Positions 23,301-32,096 of a DNA stretch of 64,000 bases are shown here, piece by piece (the first letter of the stretch is position 1; the number at the start of each line of letters is the position of its first letter). The stretch comes from Odontesthes bonariensis (Eukaryota > Chordata > Actinopteri > Atheriniformes > Atherinopsidae). The stretch is from positions 38,561,466 to 38,625,465 of the forward strand of contig NC_134508.1 in assembly GCF_027942865.1 (NCBI RefSeq), read 5' to 3'. The notes below the pieces were generated by a model, which was not told the DNA's origin, did no database searches, and saw nothing but the letters and a program-made list of their open reading frames with translations. A program made the position numbers and the translations under genes.

Positions 23301-24231
23301 CTTCTGATCAAATGCACTGGAATGTGAACTGAACATCTGACCATTTACACAAAAGACTTTAGATTGTTAATGCCACCAAATTATCACAGTTCCAATCTAA
23401 AATATGTTTTCTTCATAATACAAGTGGAGTTATTCTGTTTTAAAAATGTTCAAAATCCTCACATTTTCAGATTATTTCCATTTTTGTCTAAAAAAAAAAA
23501 AAATCTGATGATAAGCGAAAAGTGACATTTCCAATAATGTCAACAATACAATTAAAAATACAATATGATAAAGATAAAGGAAAGAGCACAAGTTAAGTAC
23601 ATAGTGACTTAAACTGCGTTTTAATACATATTTAAATCAATCACTACTGATTTAAGTATAGTGACACATCTATCATTGTCTCCTATTTCATTTTATATAT
23701 ATATTATTTAAGTGATTTTCCAGCTCGATAGAAAAAAAGAGAGTAAAAAAACATTTTAACTCCGGTGATTTTCAGTCACCTGTAATAGAAATCTAATGTA
23801 ACATGGAGAGGATCTGTCTGTAAATAGTGACGCATCTCTCTGCAGGATGGAGACGACGCCCTCAAACACTGCGCAGTTCCACCAAACATCTAGTTCCTTT
23901 ATCAGATATTAGAATATAATCTGGAGGGATGCTGAGGTGAAATGACATCACCTGTGTTGTTGAGGGTGATGGTGCTAAAACTGATAAGTACGGAAGCTTT
24001 GCAGCGTATTGTGTGAAGACGTCTCAGATCCAGCTGCATCTATATGACAGGTGCAGCTGCTGCTGTTTGGTACCAGCAAGTAACTACAGAAATATTTAAA
24101 TACTTTCAGCCATTCTGATATAAAAGGAATCATTATTTTAGGAGCCAGTGAGGTTTCTTACCGCTTTCAGCACCCAACGATATTTCAGCCAGAGTCAGCA
24201 GACAGAGATACACGAGTGGAAGAAACTCCAT
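2238..24231 (-). CDS. Gene 1: butyrophilin/B7-like Ig membrane protein (six coding exons)
   Basis: Joined coding exons, in transcript order, are 24162-24231, 20323-20661, 16957-17235, 14277-14555, 2459-2566 and 2238-2317; every intron is GT-AG and phase 1. The sum is 1155 nt, 384 residues. Residues 1-23 are a signal peptide, 24-136 a V-set domain (Cys42, Trp57, DSGDYTC ending at Cys118), 137-229 and 230-322 two C-type Ig domains (Cys158/Cys209 and Cys251/Cys302), about 329-351 a transmembrane helix, and 359-384 a Ser/Gln-rich tail. The order V-C-C-TM matches teleost proteins usually labelled butyrophilin-like or CD276-like, which sit on the cell surface and are thought to engage lymphocyte receptors; that role is inferred. 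The introns carry far more transposon sequence than the sister genes, but the exons are intact. Which B7/BTN subfamily it belongs to is not resolvable here. Confidence 0.85.
2459..2566 (-). CDS. Gene 1 exon 5: transmembrane segment
   Basis: 108 nt between TTTCAG and GTAAG. It encodes EFPTGWAV followed by a hydrophobic stretch of about 22 residues ([16 protein letters not shown]) and then [11 protein letters not shown]. The 11.7-kb intron upstream holds the nested transposons. Confidence 0.88.
2567..5194 (-). other. Gene 1 intron 4, left part (paralogous intron sequence)
   Basis: Aligns through most of its length with 34748-36640, 48353-50705 and 60841-63175, with unit-specific deletions (unit 2 lacks about 3300-3640). 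It contains no open frame conserved between units. Confidence 0.6.
5195..5346 (+). mobile_element. Rex1-like LINE 3' end, left half
   Basis: Encodes the reverse transcriptase tail typical of Rex1 elements ([13 protein letters not shown] and [11 protein letters not shown]). It is interrupted at a TA dinucleotide by the fold-back element and resumes at 11794. Confidence 0.65.
5347..6055 (-). repeat. Left inverted arm of the fold-back element
   Basis: 709 bp that reads as the reverse complement of 11157-11793. It includes an antisense copy of the last 30-odd codons of the CXC ORF, and has an extra segment of about 60 bp near 5430-5500 missing from the right arm. Confidence 0.75.
6056..6208 (+). 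pseudogene. Transposon ORF remnant, upstream piece
   Basis: Open frame [19 protein letters not shown] and [20 protein letters not shown], a pattern seen in the C-terminal region of large cysteine-rich transposon proteins of fish and insects. It is cut by the L2-like insertion inside the ATG codon, and the frame resumes exactly at 10979. Confidence 0.55.
6894..7500 (+). mobile_element. Rex1-like LINE 3' fragment
   Basis: Encodes [14 protein letters not shown] and [20 protein letters not shown] through to [13 protein letters not shown], ending [14 protein letters not shown]. The 3' end TTTCCCCCATTGGGGGATAA with AATAAAG is typical. Boundaries are approximate. Confidence 0.6.
7524..10870 (+). 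mobile_element. RTE-type LINE, near full length, inactivated
   Basis: About 3.35 kb between ATTGCC direct repeats (7518-7523 and 10871-10876), ending in (ATGG)n. It codes for an APE-type endonuclease (from about 7934: [20 protein letters not shown]) and a reverse transcriptase (9455-10276) with [25 protein letters not shown] and [10 protein letters not shown]. The C-terminal region runs to about 10846. Several frameshifts and stops split it into six frames. The same family is at 24996-32108 on the minus strand. Confidence 0.75.
10979..11261 (+). pseudogene. Transposon ORF remnant, CXC (tesmin/TSO1-like) C-terminus
   Basis: Reads [15 protein letters not shown], then [10 protein letters not shown], an in-frame TAG, then [24 protein letters not shown] and an acidic tail ending DSDCEE then TAG at 11259-11261. 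The spaced CxC cysteines are of tesmin/TSO1 type. The internal stop marks it as dead. Confidence 0.6.
11157..11793 (+). repeat. Right inverted arm of the fold-back element
   Basis: 637 bp. It holds the true C-terminus and 3' UTR of the ORF remnant, then AT-rich sequence and the terminal repeat. Confidence 0.75.
11794..11948 (+). mobile_element. Rex1-like LINE 3' end, right half
   Basis: Continues the 3' UTR, with TTCCCTTGGGATTAATAAAG then a (TATC)n tail, and is followed by the TAAACC target duplication. Confidence 0.65.
11949..12233 (-). other. Gene 1 intron 4 paralogous block
   Basis: Matches 36636-36910, 50702-50975 and 63171-63385. It ends with the left target duplication of the next SINE. 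Confidence 0.5.
12234..12423 (-). mobile_element. SINE-like repeat, truncated
   Basis: 190 bp antisense copy of the 19460-19833 family, starting with the (CCAT)n tail. It is flanked by TGATTTTAACAT at 12222-12233 and 12424-12435. Units 2-4 have the empty site. Confidence 0.7.
12436..14012 (+). mobile_element. Non-LTR retrotransposon (clade not assigned), inactive
   Basis: Reverse transcriptase fragments on the plus strand: [15 protein letters not shown] near 12490, [10 protein letters not shown] near 12740-12770, a C-terminal part [20 protein letters not shown] near 12970, and [17 protein letters not shown] near 13460. Stops and a frameshift break it. The 3' UTR holds a TG/TA-rich stretch (13620-13730) and ends in (AAAC)n with an AACAT flank at 14013-14017. 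Confidence 0.65.
14277..14555 (-). CDS. Gene 1 exon 4: C-type Ig domain b
   Basis: 279 nt, same frame phase as exon 3. It begins [11 protein letters not shown], has [25 protein letters not shown] and [13 protein letters not shown], and ends YVHMN. It is a diverged duplicate of exon 3. Confidence 0.92.
14556..15715 (-). other. Gene 1 intron 3, left block with broken MADF-like segment
   Basis: Paralogous to 37457-38810 and 51525-52870. It contains the unit 1 version of the 219-codon open frame (15055-15530), here broken by an internal deletion of about 170 bp between the MADF-like start and the leader-like part. Confidence 0.5.
15720..16520. mobile_element. 801-bp TTAA-site DNA transposon (piggyBac- or Kolobok-like MITE)
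   Basis: TTAA at 15716-15719 and 16521-16524. The ends are inverted: TAATAGAACTACCACGG against CCTGGTAGTTCTAGTGT. Units 2 and 3 keep the empty site CATTTTAAACAGCTGC. There is no transposase ORF, so it is non-autonomous. Confidence 0.75.
16525..16956 (-). other. Gene 1 intron 3, right block
   Basis: Matches 38810-39398 and 52876-53459, with a deletion of about 130 bp in this copy just before the IgC-a exon. No gene is seen. Confidence 0.5.
16957..17235 (-). CDS. Gene 1 exon 3: C-type Ig domain a
   Basis: 279 nt, acceptor ACAG, donor GTGAGG. It begins GAAPRPIIM and contains [17 protein letters not shown] and FRCVATQEE, ending FLLMS. The domain is specific to the a-position by [16 protein letters not shown]. 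Confidence 0.92.
17236..19434 (-). other. Gene 1 intron 2 block with LINE-tail fossil
   Basis: Aligned across all three complete units (39678-41933 and 53739-55988). A short Rex1/L2-type tail (TTTCCTTCGGGATTAATAAAG then TATC repeats) at about 17783-17825 is present in every unit, so it predates the array. The section 18055-18660 is a conserved block of unknown nature containing GACGCTGAGGTTGTATGCGA. Confidence 0.5.
19460..19833 (+). mobile_element. SINE-like repeat with (ATGG)n tail, 25-bp target duplication
   Basis: 374 bp starting GCACGGTGGTGTGGTGGTTAG and ending GATAATGGATGGATGG, a very abundant fish repeat. The target site GAGTGCTAGTGTTATATCAA (plus CAACT) is duplicated at 19435-19459 and 19834-19858. 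Units 2 and 3 have single uninterrupted copies at about 41927 and 55986. Confidence 0.8.
19859..20322 (-). other. Gene 1 intron 2, block next to the V exon
   Basis: Paralogous to 41950-42415 and 56010-56472. No coding sequence is recognised. Confidence 0.4.
20323..20661 (-). CDS. Gene 1 exon 2: V-set Ig domain
   Basis: 339 nt, phase 1 to phase 1, with acceptor CCAG before 20661 and donor GTGAGT at 20322. The V-set hallmarks are VVLPC, FDW and DSGDYTC. NAS at residues 100-102 is an N-glycosylation sequon. The copy differs from genes 2 and 3 at only a handful of residues, for example SHFAEE where they have SHFTEE and SHFPEE. Confidence 0.92.
20752..21182 (-). repeat. LTR (3' copy)
   Basis: 431 bp, about 95 percent like the other LTR by eye. 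It lacks a CAAAA duplication and the short GAATCGTGGC segment found in the 5' copy. Confidence 0.8.
21290..21660. repeat. GC-rich minisatellite, about 50-60 bp units
   Basis: Repeats of GGTGGTCTGGCGGGCGGCCA followed by GAC(A/C/T)TCCCGTGGCGTGGC, with length variants. Roughly six to seven units. Confidence 0.7.
21660..21975. repeat. 45-bp minisatellite, about seven units
   Basis: The unit contains GATCCGGCGGACGCCC, GGACCCCCGATGACG and TGGCAGCAGGCGGT. 45 is a multiple of three, and the array stays open in several frames (plus-strand [15 protein letters not shown]). Confidence 0.8.
22214..22375. repeat. 27-bp minisatellite, six units
   Basis: Unit starts at 22214, 22241, 22268, 22295, 22322 and 22349, with core GGGGCCAGCTCAGGAACCGC. 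On the minus strand it encodes AVPELAPAP repeats in frame with the gag-like segment 22376-22652. Confidence 0.85.
22376..22652 (-). pseudogene. Gag-like remnant of the LTR element
   Basis: An open minus-strand segment ([20 protein letters not shown] and following) leads without a stop into the 27-bp repeats. Start and frame relative to the MDAADFK start at about 22690 are inconsistent, so it is probably frameshifted. No zinc knuckle is seen. Confidence 0.4.
22708..23151 (-). repeat. LTR (5' copy)
   Basis: 444 bp, ending TGACA. Small indels relative to the other LTR show some time since insertion. Confidence 0.8.
23157..24161 (-). other. Gene 1 intron 1, right block
   Basis: Paralogous to 42842-44344 and 56896-57930. 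No ORF is recognised. An A-rich run is at about 23490-23503. Confidence 0.4.
24162..24231 (-). CDS. Gene 1 exon 1: signal peptide
   Basis: Starts at ATG 24231-24229 and encodes 23 residues ([18 protein letters not shown]...), a typical hydrophobic leader, then one base of codon 24. The donor GTAAG follows at 24161. An out-of-frame ATG lies 8 nt upstream. Confidence 0.85.
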
Positions 24232-24480
24232 GTTGTCATCTGAGGATTGAACATTACTTCAGCTCTGCTGTAAAATTCCCCAAAGATATTCTCAGCTCTT
24301 CTTACACAGAGTGAAAGCTGCACACAGTCCTCTGTGGACACTTTCTCTGCTGCTGTATGCAGAGACACTACCGTTTCACATCGTTCAAAATGAAAGCTGA
24401 ACGTCGACGGAAAACATTCCCAGTCCTGCCCATGAGGAAGTTGCGCTGTGATTAAATCAGTTATCATGTTAGGACAGCGG
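24232..24480 (-). promoter_or_regulatory. Gene 1 5' flank/5' UTR with overlapping upstream ORF
   Basis: The block is nearly identical upstream of genes 1, 2 and 3. An upstream ATG 8 nt before the start codon opens a 14-codon frame ([14 protein letters not shown]) that overlaps the signal peptide out of frame. ETS-like AGGAAGT lies at about 24432-24438 on the plus strand. No TATA box is obvious, and the transcription start is unknown. Confidence 0.4.
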
Positions 24481-24984
24481 ATAAACCATCCATTTCACAT
24501 CAAAAACACTGGAAACATTTAACAGATTTATGGTGTTCATAAAGTGTTTTATGGTGTTCGCAAACTAAAAAATATAGCAACATCCAGCCAAAAGGCTACA
24601 ATGATATTACTACTTCTAAATTAAGTTTGACTTAAATATGTCATAAAATATTAATATGTCATGACATACTCACTGCATTTATGGAGATAATACAATAATG
24701 TAAAGAATAAGCTCAGTTTTCTGTCAATACAAAACAATCATCTCTATACAACCAAACTGCATTTGCAAAAATAACCCCAAAACTGTTCCTCTGTGTTTTT
24801 ATTCCTCTTCACAGCAGTTATATTCTCATTAGATTAGAGAGATCTCAGTTATGAGATAATCCATTTTAACAGACCATAAGTCACAGTTATAGCTGGGTTT
24901 CAGGTGCGTTACCAATTGAACTCCTTTATTGAATTAAGTTGAATTGAATATTGTGATGGTGCTAAAAAGAAGCATCTAGCAATC
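24481..24984. other. Intergenic block upstream of gene 1
   Basis: Matches the sequence upstream of genes 2 and 3 (44655-46040 without the palindrome; 58250-58735). No gene is seen. Confidence 0.4.
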
Positions 24985-24995
24985 AGCTGCAAAGT

Positions 24996-25417
24996 CCATC
25001 CATCCATCCATCCATCATCTTCCTCCGGGGATCGGGTCGCGGGGGCAGCAGCTTGAGCAGAGAAACCCAGACGTCCCGGTCCCCGGCCACTTCCTCCAGC
25101 TCTTCTGGGGGGACCCCGAGGCGTTCCCAGGCCAGCCGAGAAACATAGTCTCTCCAACGTGTCCTGGGTTTTCCCCGGGGCCTCTTCCCAGTGGGATGGG
25201 CCCAGAACACCTCACCAGGGAGGCGTCCAGGAGGCATCCTAACCAGATGCCCGAGCCACCTCATCTGACTCCTCTCGATGCGGAGGAGCAGCGGTTCTAC
25301 TCCGAGCCCCTCCCGGATGACCGAGCTTCTCACCCTATCTCTAAGGGAGAGCCCAGGCACCCTGCGGAGGAAACTCATTTCGGCCGCTTGTATTCGCGAT
25401 CTCGTTCTTTCGGTCAC
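24996..25417 (-). pseudogene. RTE-type LINE ORF: C-terminal part
   Basis: Encodes [20 protein letters not shown], then [13 protein letters not shown] and [18 protein letters not shown]. It is the direct continuation of the 29343-32096 piece before the Rex1-like insertion. Confidence 0.7.
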
Positions 25418-25440
25418 TACCCACAGCTCGTGACCATAGG

Positions 25441-25500
25441 TGAATTGAATTGAATTGAATTGAATTGAATTGAATTGAATTGAATTGAATTGAATTGAAT
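25441..25500 (-). repeat. (GAATT)n tail
   Basis: Twelve pentamers forming the 3' tail of the Rex1-like LINE. Confidence 0.9.
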
Positions 25501-25801
25501 GCCTTTATTGTCATTGAATTTAGTACAATGAGATTTCATAGAGCCACTCTAGTAAAGTGCGTCAACACATATACACTTAAAAAGTCCATCTTTACAATCC
25601 ATACATACACACAGACACACACACATCCACATCTACATGCAAACATTGCAAATATCCCCCATTTTTGTCATATCAACAGCAGCATGTTTGATAAGAATAA
25701 AAGCATGTGATAAATGATAATAAATAGATGACTAGATAGATCTGATGAGCATAAAGTGCAAGGTGCTAAGTAACATCTGTGCAATCTGCATCATTAAAAA
25801 G

Positions 25802-28800
25802 TTAAAAAAGTTTAGCTTCATTTAAAAGTGTTGTTGCCTTAGGAAAGAAGCTATTCCTAAACCTGCCAGTTCTTGCTTTTAGACATCTATAACGTCTCCC
25901 TGAGGGCATGAGTTCAAACAGTGTGTGACCTGAGTGAGAACAGTCCTTTGTGATTTTTTGGGCTTTTGAGATCAGTCTTGATTGGCAGTTTCCTCTAGTG
26001 AGGGTAGAGGACAACCAATGATCTTCTGTGCTGTGTTGATTACTCGCTGTATACGTTTTCTGTCTGCTGCAGAGCATCCAGCGTACCATACAGACACACA
26101 GTACATCAGGACGCTCTCCATAGTGGAGCGGTAGAAGAGCACCATCAGCTTCTTAGACAAGTTGTTTTTTTTAAGAAGTCTGAGAAAGTGCAGGCGCTGT
26201 TGTGCCTTCTTTACCACTGCTGTGGTGTTGTCCGTCCAAGTGAGTTGGTCCGAGATCAGGGTTCCCAAGAATTTAAAACTGTGTACCCTCTCCACAGGGT
26301 CCCCCTTGATAAAAAGAGGGAGGGGATCGGCTCTGCACTTTCTGAAGTCTATGATCAGTTCTTTGGTTTTCCCAGCATTGAGAGACAAGTTGTTTTCTGT
26401 GCACCATGTAACTAGTCTTTGGACCTCAGATCTGTAGGCCGCTTCATCTCCTACTGTAATAAGTCCAACCAGTGTGGTGTCGTCTGCGAACTTTATGATG
26501 GTGTTGCTGGGGTAGGATGGCTTACAGTCATGGGTGTACAAAGAGTACAGCAGGGGACTCAACACACAGCCCTGCGGGGAGCCAGTGCTAAGAGTGAGGG
26601 TGGAGGAGTTGTGGGGGCCGAGCTTCACATGTTGGGGCCTGTTGGTTAAAAAGTCCATAATCCAGCGGCAGATATGAGAGGAGAGGCCTAGGTCAGACAG
26701 CTTCCTGATGAGGATGTCAGGGATAATTGTATTAAATGCTGAGCTATAATCTACAAAGAGCATCCTCACATATGTACCACTGTGCTCTAGATCAGAGGTC
26801 TTCAACAGGGGTCCGCGGAGGTACTGCAGGGGGGTCGCGAAATCTTTGGTTGATTAGACTATTTAAAAAAAAATAAAATTTTTTTTTTTTTTTTCAAACA
26901 GTTTTTTTCTCACAAATTGTGTGCAAACGTGTGCCATCCACAGATGGTTTGAGGATTCATTGTCCCATCTACATGCATATTTAAAGTTAAAATCTGTGGA
27001 TTATTTGAATAGCTCAGTGTTGTATGCAAGATGTTTATAAATGGCAGTGGCATGGCCACCCTGTACCTTGCACATGTTTAAAATAAAAACATGAATATAC
27101 TAACCTGTGTATTATTTGAATAGCTTAGTATTGAATGTACAATAAAAGAGTAGCTATGTTTATACACGGCACTAGGCCCCGTTAAATATAAAACACAATT
27201 GTATGCCATATAAATAGTAGGGGGGTCACTGCTCCAACTCTCCATCGGTTTGGGGGTCCCTGGCCTGAAAAACGTTGAAGACCCCTGCTCTAGATGGTTT
27301 AGGGCTGTATGAAGAGCTGTGGAGATGGCATCGTCCGTCGACCTGTTAACTCGGTAGGCAAACTGATGCGGATCCAGGGTCAATGGGAGACTGGTTTTGA
27401 TGTGCTTTAATACCAGCCTCTCAAAGCACTTCATAATAACAGGTGTGAGTGCAACTGGTCTATAGTCATTCAGACTGCTGGGCGAGGGCTTTTTCGGAAC
27501 CGGGATGATGGTGGATGTCTTCAGGCAGGATGGAATAGCGGCTTGGGCAAGGGACCGATTGAAGATGTTGGTGAAGACAGCCGTAAGCTGATCGGCGCAT
27601 CCCTTGAGCACCTTCCCAGGTACTCCATCTGGGCCGGCAGCCTTCCTTGGGTTCACTGACCTAAGCACCCTCCTTACATCATCCTCCTGTACTATGAGTG
27701 AGTAGGTACTGGGAGCAGGTGAGGGCAGCGCACCCGATATTGGACTCTTGACGTGGAAGCAAGCAAAGAAACAGTTCAGTTCCTCTGCTAGCGAGGCATC
27801 GGTGTTGGAGAGCGTGGAGTTGCTGCCTTTGTAGTTAGTGATGGTCTTTATTTCCTGCCATGCTCGCCTTGGGTCGTTGTCTGTAAAGTGGTCCTCTATC
27901 TTTTCCTTATAGTCCTGTTTCGCCTCCCTGATGGCCCTTTTCAGGTCAGCTCTGGCTGAACTGTACCCGACTGTGTCCCCAGATCTAAATGCAGCATCGC
28001 GGGCTTTGAGAAGAGTCTGTACTGTCTTGTTCATCCATGGTTTCTGGTTTGGAAAAACCCTGACTACCTTGTTCACAGTGACTGTGTCCACACAAGCTGT
28101 AATGTAGAACAGCACAGTTTGGGTGTACTCATCCAGGTCTGGTTGTGCAAATATGTCCCACACAGTGTGCTCAAAGCAGTCTTGTAGCTGTGCTAGAGCC
28201 CCCTCCGGCCAGGTTTTAACAGTCTTTACAACAGGCCTAGCTCTCTTCCTGCAGGGTGTATATGCTGGGATGATAAGCAGTGAAATGTGGTCTGAGAGTC
28301 CTAAGTGTGGGGAGGGAACTGCTTTATATGCCTTCTTAATGTTTGAATAAATGTGATCTAATGTGTTCTGACCTCTGGTGGCACATTTCACATACTGGGT
28401 GAATTCTGGTAGTATAGTCCCTAAGCGTGCCTGGTTGAAGTCTCCAGCTATGATGTGGACGCCATCAGGATGAGCCTGCAGCTGTCTGTTTATGGTGGAG
28501 TGCAGGTGAGCTAGTGCCGAGCTAACGTTAGCATCTGGGGGTATGTATACAGCCGTGACAATAACAACAGTCAGTTCCCTCGGTAGGTAAAACGGTCTGC
28601 ACATAACTGACATAGCCTCGATGTCGGGAGAGCAATGGCTGTGTATAATCCTGCTGTTCGAACCCCAGGTGTCATGCACATATACACACAGTCCTCCTCC
28701 TCTTGTCTTACCGGATTCTTCGCTACGGTCCTGTCGGTGGGTTGTGCGGCCCGCTAGCTGTACCGCAGCGTCGGGGATAGCCGGGTGAAGCCAGGTCTCC

Positions 28801-29268
28801 GTAATCACCAGCACACAGCAGTCTCGCATAAAGTTGTTTTTCGCCAGCAGCAGTTCCATCTCGTCCATTTTGTTGACGAAGGACCTGGCGTTGGACAGAA
28901 ATATGCTCGGTAGCGGTGGCTTGTGCGGTCGTTTTCGTAGCCGGGCAAGTAATCCGGCTCTACAGCCCCGCTTCTGCTTCCTCTCCCTCCGCCGCCTTCC
29001 GCTGCTTGACAGAGCCGACAACAATCCAGGGAGAGCCCAGTGGTCTGGCTATAGCCGTGGGGATGCCGTTAGCTCAATGGAAGTCCCGAGTAATAACTCC
29101 ATTGAGCTGTAATCCGCAGTTTATGAGTTCCTGACGACTATAGAAGTAAGTTCCTTCATGATTTGCCTTGCATTTCTCCAACACAACACACACACATACT
29201 AAAAACAACCATGCTGAGCACCAAACTAGAGAGCCGTAAGCCGCTGCACTTGTGCGCGCCGCCATCAT
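25802..29268 (-). pseudogene. Rex1/Babar-like ORF (APE endonuclease plus reverse transcriptase)
   Basis: MMAARTSAAAYGSL starts at 29268 but meets a stop near 29074. From 29024 a 600-codon frame runs through FLSNARSFVNKMDE, VLVITETWLHPAIPD, HIIAGDFNQ and LGLSDHISLLI (endonuclease), then YRPVALTPVIMKCFERLVL. The hAT MITE interrupts at ...ALNHLE, and the frame resumes [36 protein letters not shown] and [11 protein letters not shown] small deletion near 25975 shifts the last part (RFRNSFFPKATTLLNEAKLF). Catalytic motifs are otherwise intact, so it is young. Confidence 0.7.
26793..27287. mobile_element. hAT-type MITE, 495 bp
   Basis: Terminal inverted repeats CAGAGGTCTTCAAC and GTTGAAGACCCCTG, with a perfect 8-bp duplication CTCTAGAT at 26785-26792 and 27288-27295, as expected for hAT elements. 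No ORF. Confidence 0.85.
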
Positions 29269-29342
29269 CAACCAACAACGAGCCACCTCATCTGACTCCT
29301 CTCGATGCGGAGGAGCAGCGGTTCTACTCCGAGCCCCTCCCG

Positions 29343-32096
29343 AGGGTAGGAACATAGATTGGTAAATCGAGAGCTTCGCCTTCTGGCTCAGCTCCTTCTT
29401 CACCACGACGGGCCGGTGCAGAGCCCGCATCACTGCAGACGCCGCACCGATCCGTCTGTCAATCTCCTGCTCCATATCGTCCCTCACTCGTGAACAAGAC
29501 CCCGAGATACTTAAACTCCTCCACTTGGGGAAGGATCTCATTCCCGACCCGGAGAGGGCATTCCACCCTTTTCCGGCCGAGGACCATGGTCTCAGATTTA
29601 GAGGTGCTGATTCTCATCCCAGCCGCTTCACACTCGGCTGCGAACCGCTCCAGTGAAAGCTGAAGGTCACGGCCTGATGACACCAACAGAACCGCATCGT
29701 CCGCAAAAAGCAGAGACCCGACTCTGAGGTCGCCAAACCGGACCCCCTCAACGCCCTGGCTGCGCCTAGAAATTCTGTCCATAAAAATTATGAACAGAAT
29801 TTGTGACAAAGGGCAACCCTGATGGAGTCCAACCCTCACAGGAAACATGTCCGACTTACTGCCGGCAATGCGGACCAAACTCTGACACCGGTCATACAGA
29901 GACCGAACAGCCCCTATCAAGGGGTCTGGCACTCCATACTCCCGGAGCACCCCCCACAAGAGTCCCCGAGGGACACGGTCGAACGCCTTCTCCATGTCCA
30001 CAAAACACATGTAGACCTGTTGGGCGAACTCCCATGCTCCCTCCAGGATCATGCAGAGGGTATAGAGCTGGTCCGCTGTTCCACGGCCAGGATGAAAACC
30101 ACACTGCACCTCCTGAATCCGAGATTCGACTATCCGGCGGATCCTCCTCTCCAGTACCCCCGAATAGACCTTACCAGGGAGGCTGACGAGTGTGACCCCC
30201 CTATAGTTGGAACACACCCTCCGGTCCCCCTTTTTGAAGAGGGGGACCACCACCCCAATCGGCCAGTCCAGAGGCACTGCCCCGATGTCCACGCGATGCT
30301 GCAGAGGCGTGTCAACCAAGACAGCCCTACAACATCCAGAGCCTTGAGGAACTCAGGACGGACCTCATCCACCCCCGGGGCCTTGCCACCGAGGAGGTTT
30401 TTGACTACCTCGGCAACCTCAGCCCCAGAAATGGGAGGCCCCACGTCCGAGCTCCCCAACTCTTCTTCCTCATCGGAAGGCGTGTCGGTAGGATTGAGGA
30501 GGCCCTCAAAGTATTCCCCCCACCGACTCACGACGTCCCTAGTTGAGGTCAGCAGAGCCCCGCCCTCACCATACACGGTGTTGACGGTGCACCACTTCCC
30601 CCCCCCTGAGCCGCCGGATGGTGGACCAGAAACTCCTCGAGGCCGTCCGGAAATCATTCTCCATGGCCTCCCCGAACTCCTCCCAAGCCCGAGTTTTTGC
30701 CTCAGCAACCGGCGAGGCCGCGTTCCGCTTGGCCTGTCGGTACCCATCAGCTGCTTCCAGAGTCCCACTGGCCAAAAAGGCCCGATAGGACTCCTTCTTC
30801 AGCTTGACGGCTTCCCTCACCACTGGTGTCCACCAGCGGGTTCGTGGTTGCCGCCACGAAAGGCACTGACCACCTTACGGCCACAGCTCCGGTCGGCCGC
30901 CTCAACAATGGAGGCACGGAACATGGCCCATTCGGGCTCAATGTCCCCCACCTCCCCCGGGACATGGTTGAAGCTCTGCCGGAGGTGGGAGTTGAAACTC
31001 CTCCTTACAGGGGATTCCGCCAGCCGTTCCCAACAGACCCTCACAATACTTTTGGGCCTGCCAGGTCTGACCAGCTTCCTCCCCCACCAGCGGAGCCAAC
31101 TCACCACCAGGTGGCGATCAGTTGACAGCTCTGCCCCTCTCTTCACCCGAGTGTCCAGGACATACGGCCGCAAGTCCGACGATACAACCACAAAGTCGAT
31201 CATCGAGCTGCGGCCTAGGGTGTCCTGGTGCCAAGTGCACATATGGACACCCTTATGCCTGAACATGGTGTTCGTTATGGACAGTCTGTGACGAGCACAG
31301 AAGCCAATAACAAAACACCACTCTGATTCAGATCGGGGGGGCCGTTCCTCCCAATCACGCCCCTCCAGGTTTCACTGTCATTGCCCACATGAGCATTGAA
31401 GTCCCCCAGCAGGACGAGGGAGTCTCCCGGAGGAGCACTCTCCAGTGCCTCATCCAGGGACTCCAAAAAGGGTGGGTACTCTGAAATGCCGTTCGGTGCA
31501 TTAGCACAAACAACAGTCAGGACCCGTCCCCCCACCCTAAGGCGGAGTGAGGCTACCCTCTCGTCTACCGGGGTAAACCCCAATGTACAGGCGCACAGCC
31601 GGGGGGCAACAAGTATGCCCACACCTGCTCTGCACCTCTCACCACGGGCAACTCCAGAGTGGAAGAGAGTCCAACCCCTCTCGAGGAGGCTGGTTCCGGA
31701 GCCCAAGCCATGCGTCGAGGTGAGTCCGACTATATATAGCCGGAACTGCTCAGCCTCGCGCACCAGCTCAGGCTCCTTCCCCAGCAGAGAGGTGACGTTC
31801 CACGTCCCAAGAGCCAGCTTCAGTAGCCGAGGATCAGACCGCCAAGGTCTCCGCCTTCGGCTGCCGCCCAGCTCACACTGCACCCGATCCCCATGGCCCC
31901 TCCCACGGGTGGTGAGCCCGTCAGAAGGGGGACCCGTGTAGTTTCTTCGGGCTGTGCCCGACCGAGCCCCACGGGCACAGACCCGGCCACCAGGCGCTCG
32001 CCGGCGGGCCCCACCCCTGGGCCTGGCTCCAGGGGGAGGCACCGGTGACCCGCGTCCGGGCAAGGGTACACGGTGTCCAATACTTTCTATCATCAT
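29343..32096 (-). pseudogene. RTE-type LINE ORF: endonuclease and reverse transcriptase part
   Basis: From 32096 the frame reads [17 protein letters not shown], then [20 protein letters not shown] and [12 protein letters not shown] (endonuclease). Later frames hold YMCFVDMEKAFDRVPRGLL, GLHQGCPLSQILF and [10 protein letters not shown] (reverse transcriptase, about 29460-30319). At least three frame changes inactivate it. The long plus-strand frames over this region are antisense shadows. Confidence 0.7.

Larger units (their letters stand above)
25444..29278 (-). mobile_element. Rex1/Babar-like LINE, near full length, minus strand
   Basis: The 5' end is near 29278 and the 3' end carries AATAAAGGCATTC and about twelve GAATT units (25441-25500). 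It codes for an APE endonuclease and reverse transcriptase. The body is interrupted by a hAT MITE at 26793-27287. Target duplication is unusual: 64 bp of flanking RTE sequence is repeated (25252-25315 and 29279-29342). Confidence 0.75.

Noticed and set aside
24195-24467. 90-codon minus-strand frame upstream of gene 1 (also in gene 2)
   Set aside because: It reads out of frame through the signal-peptide exon, and the gene 3 copy has an early stop. Only its last 14 codons, as an overlapping upstream ORF, seem worth noting.
29822-31291. 489-codon plus-strand open frame
   Set aside because: It is the antisense of the RTE-type LINE endonuclease/RT region, and GC-rich LINE coding sequence commonly leaves such shadow frames.
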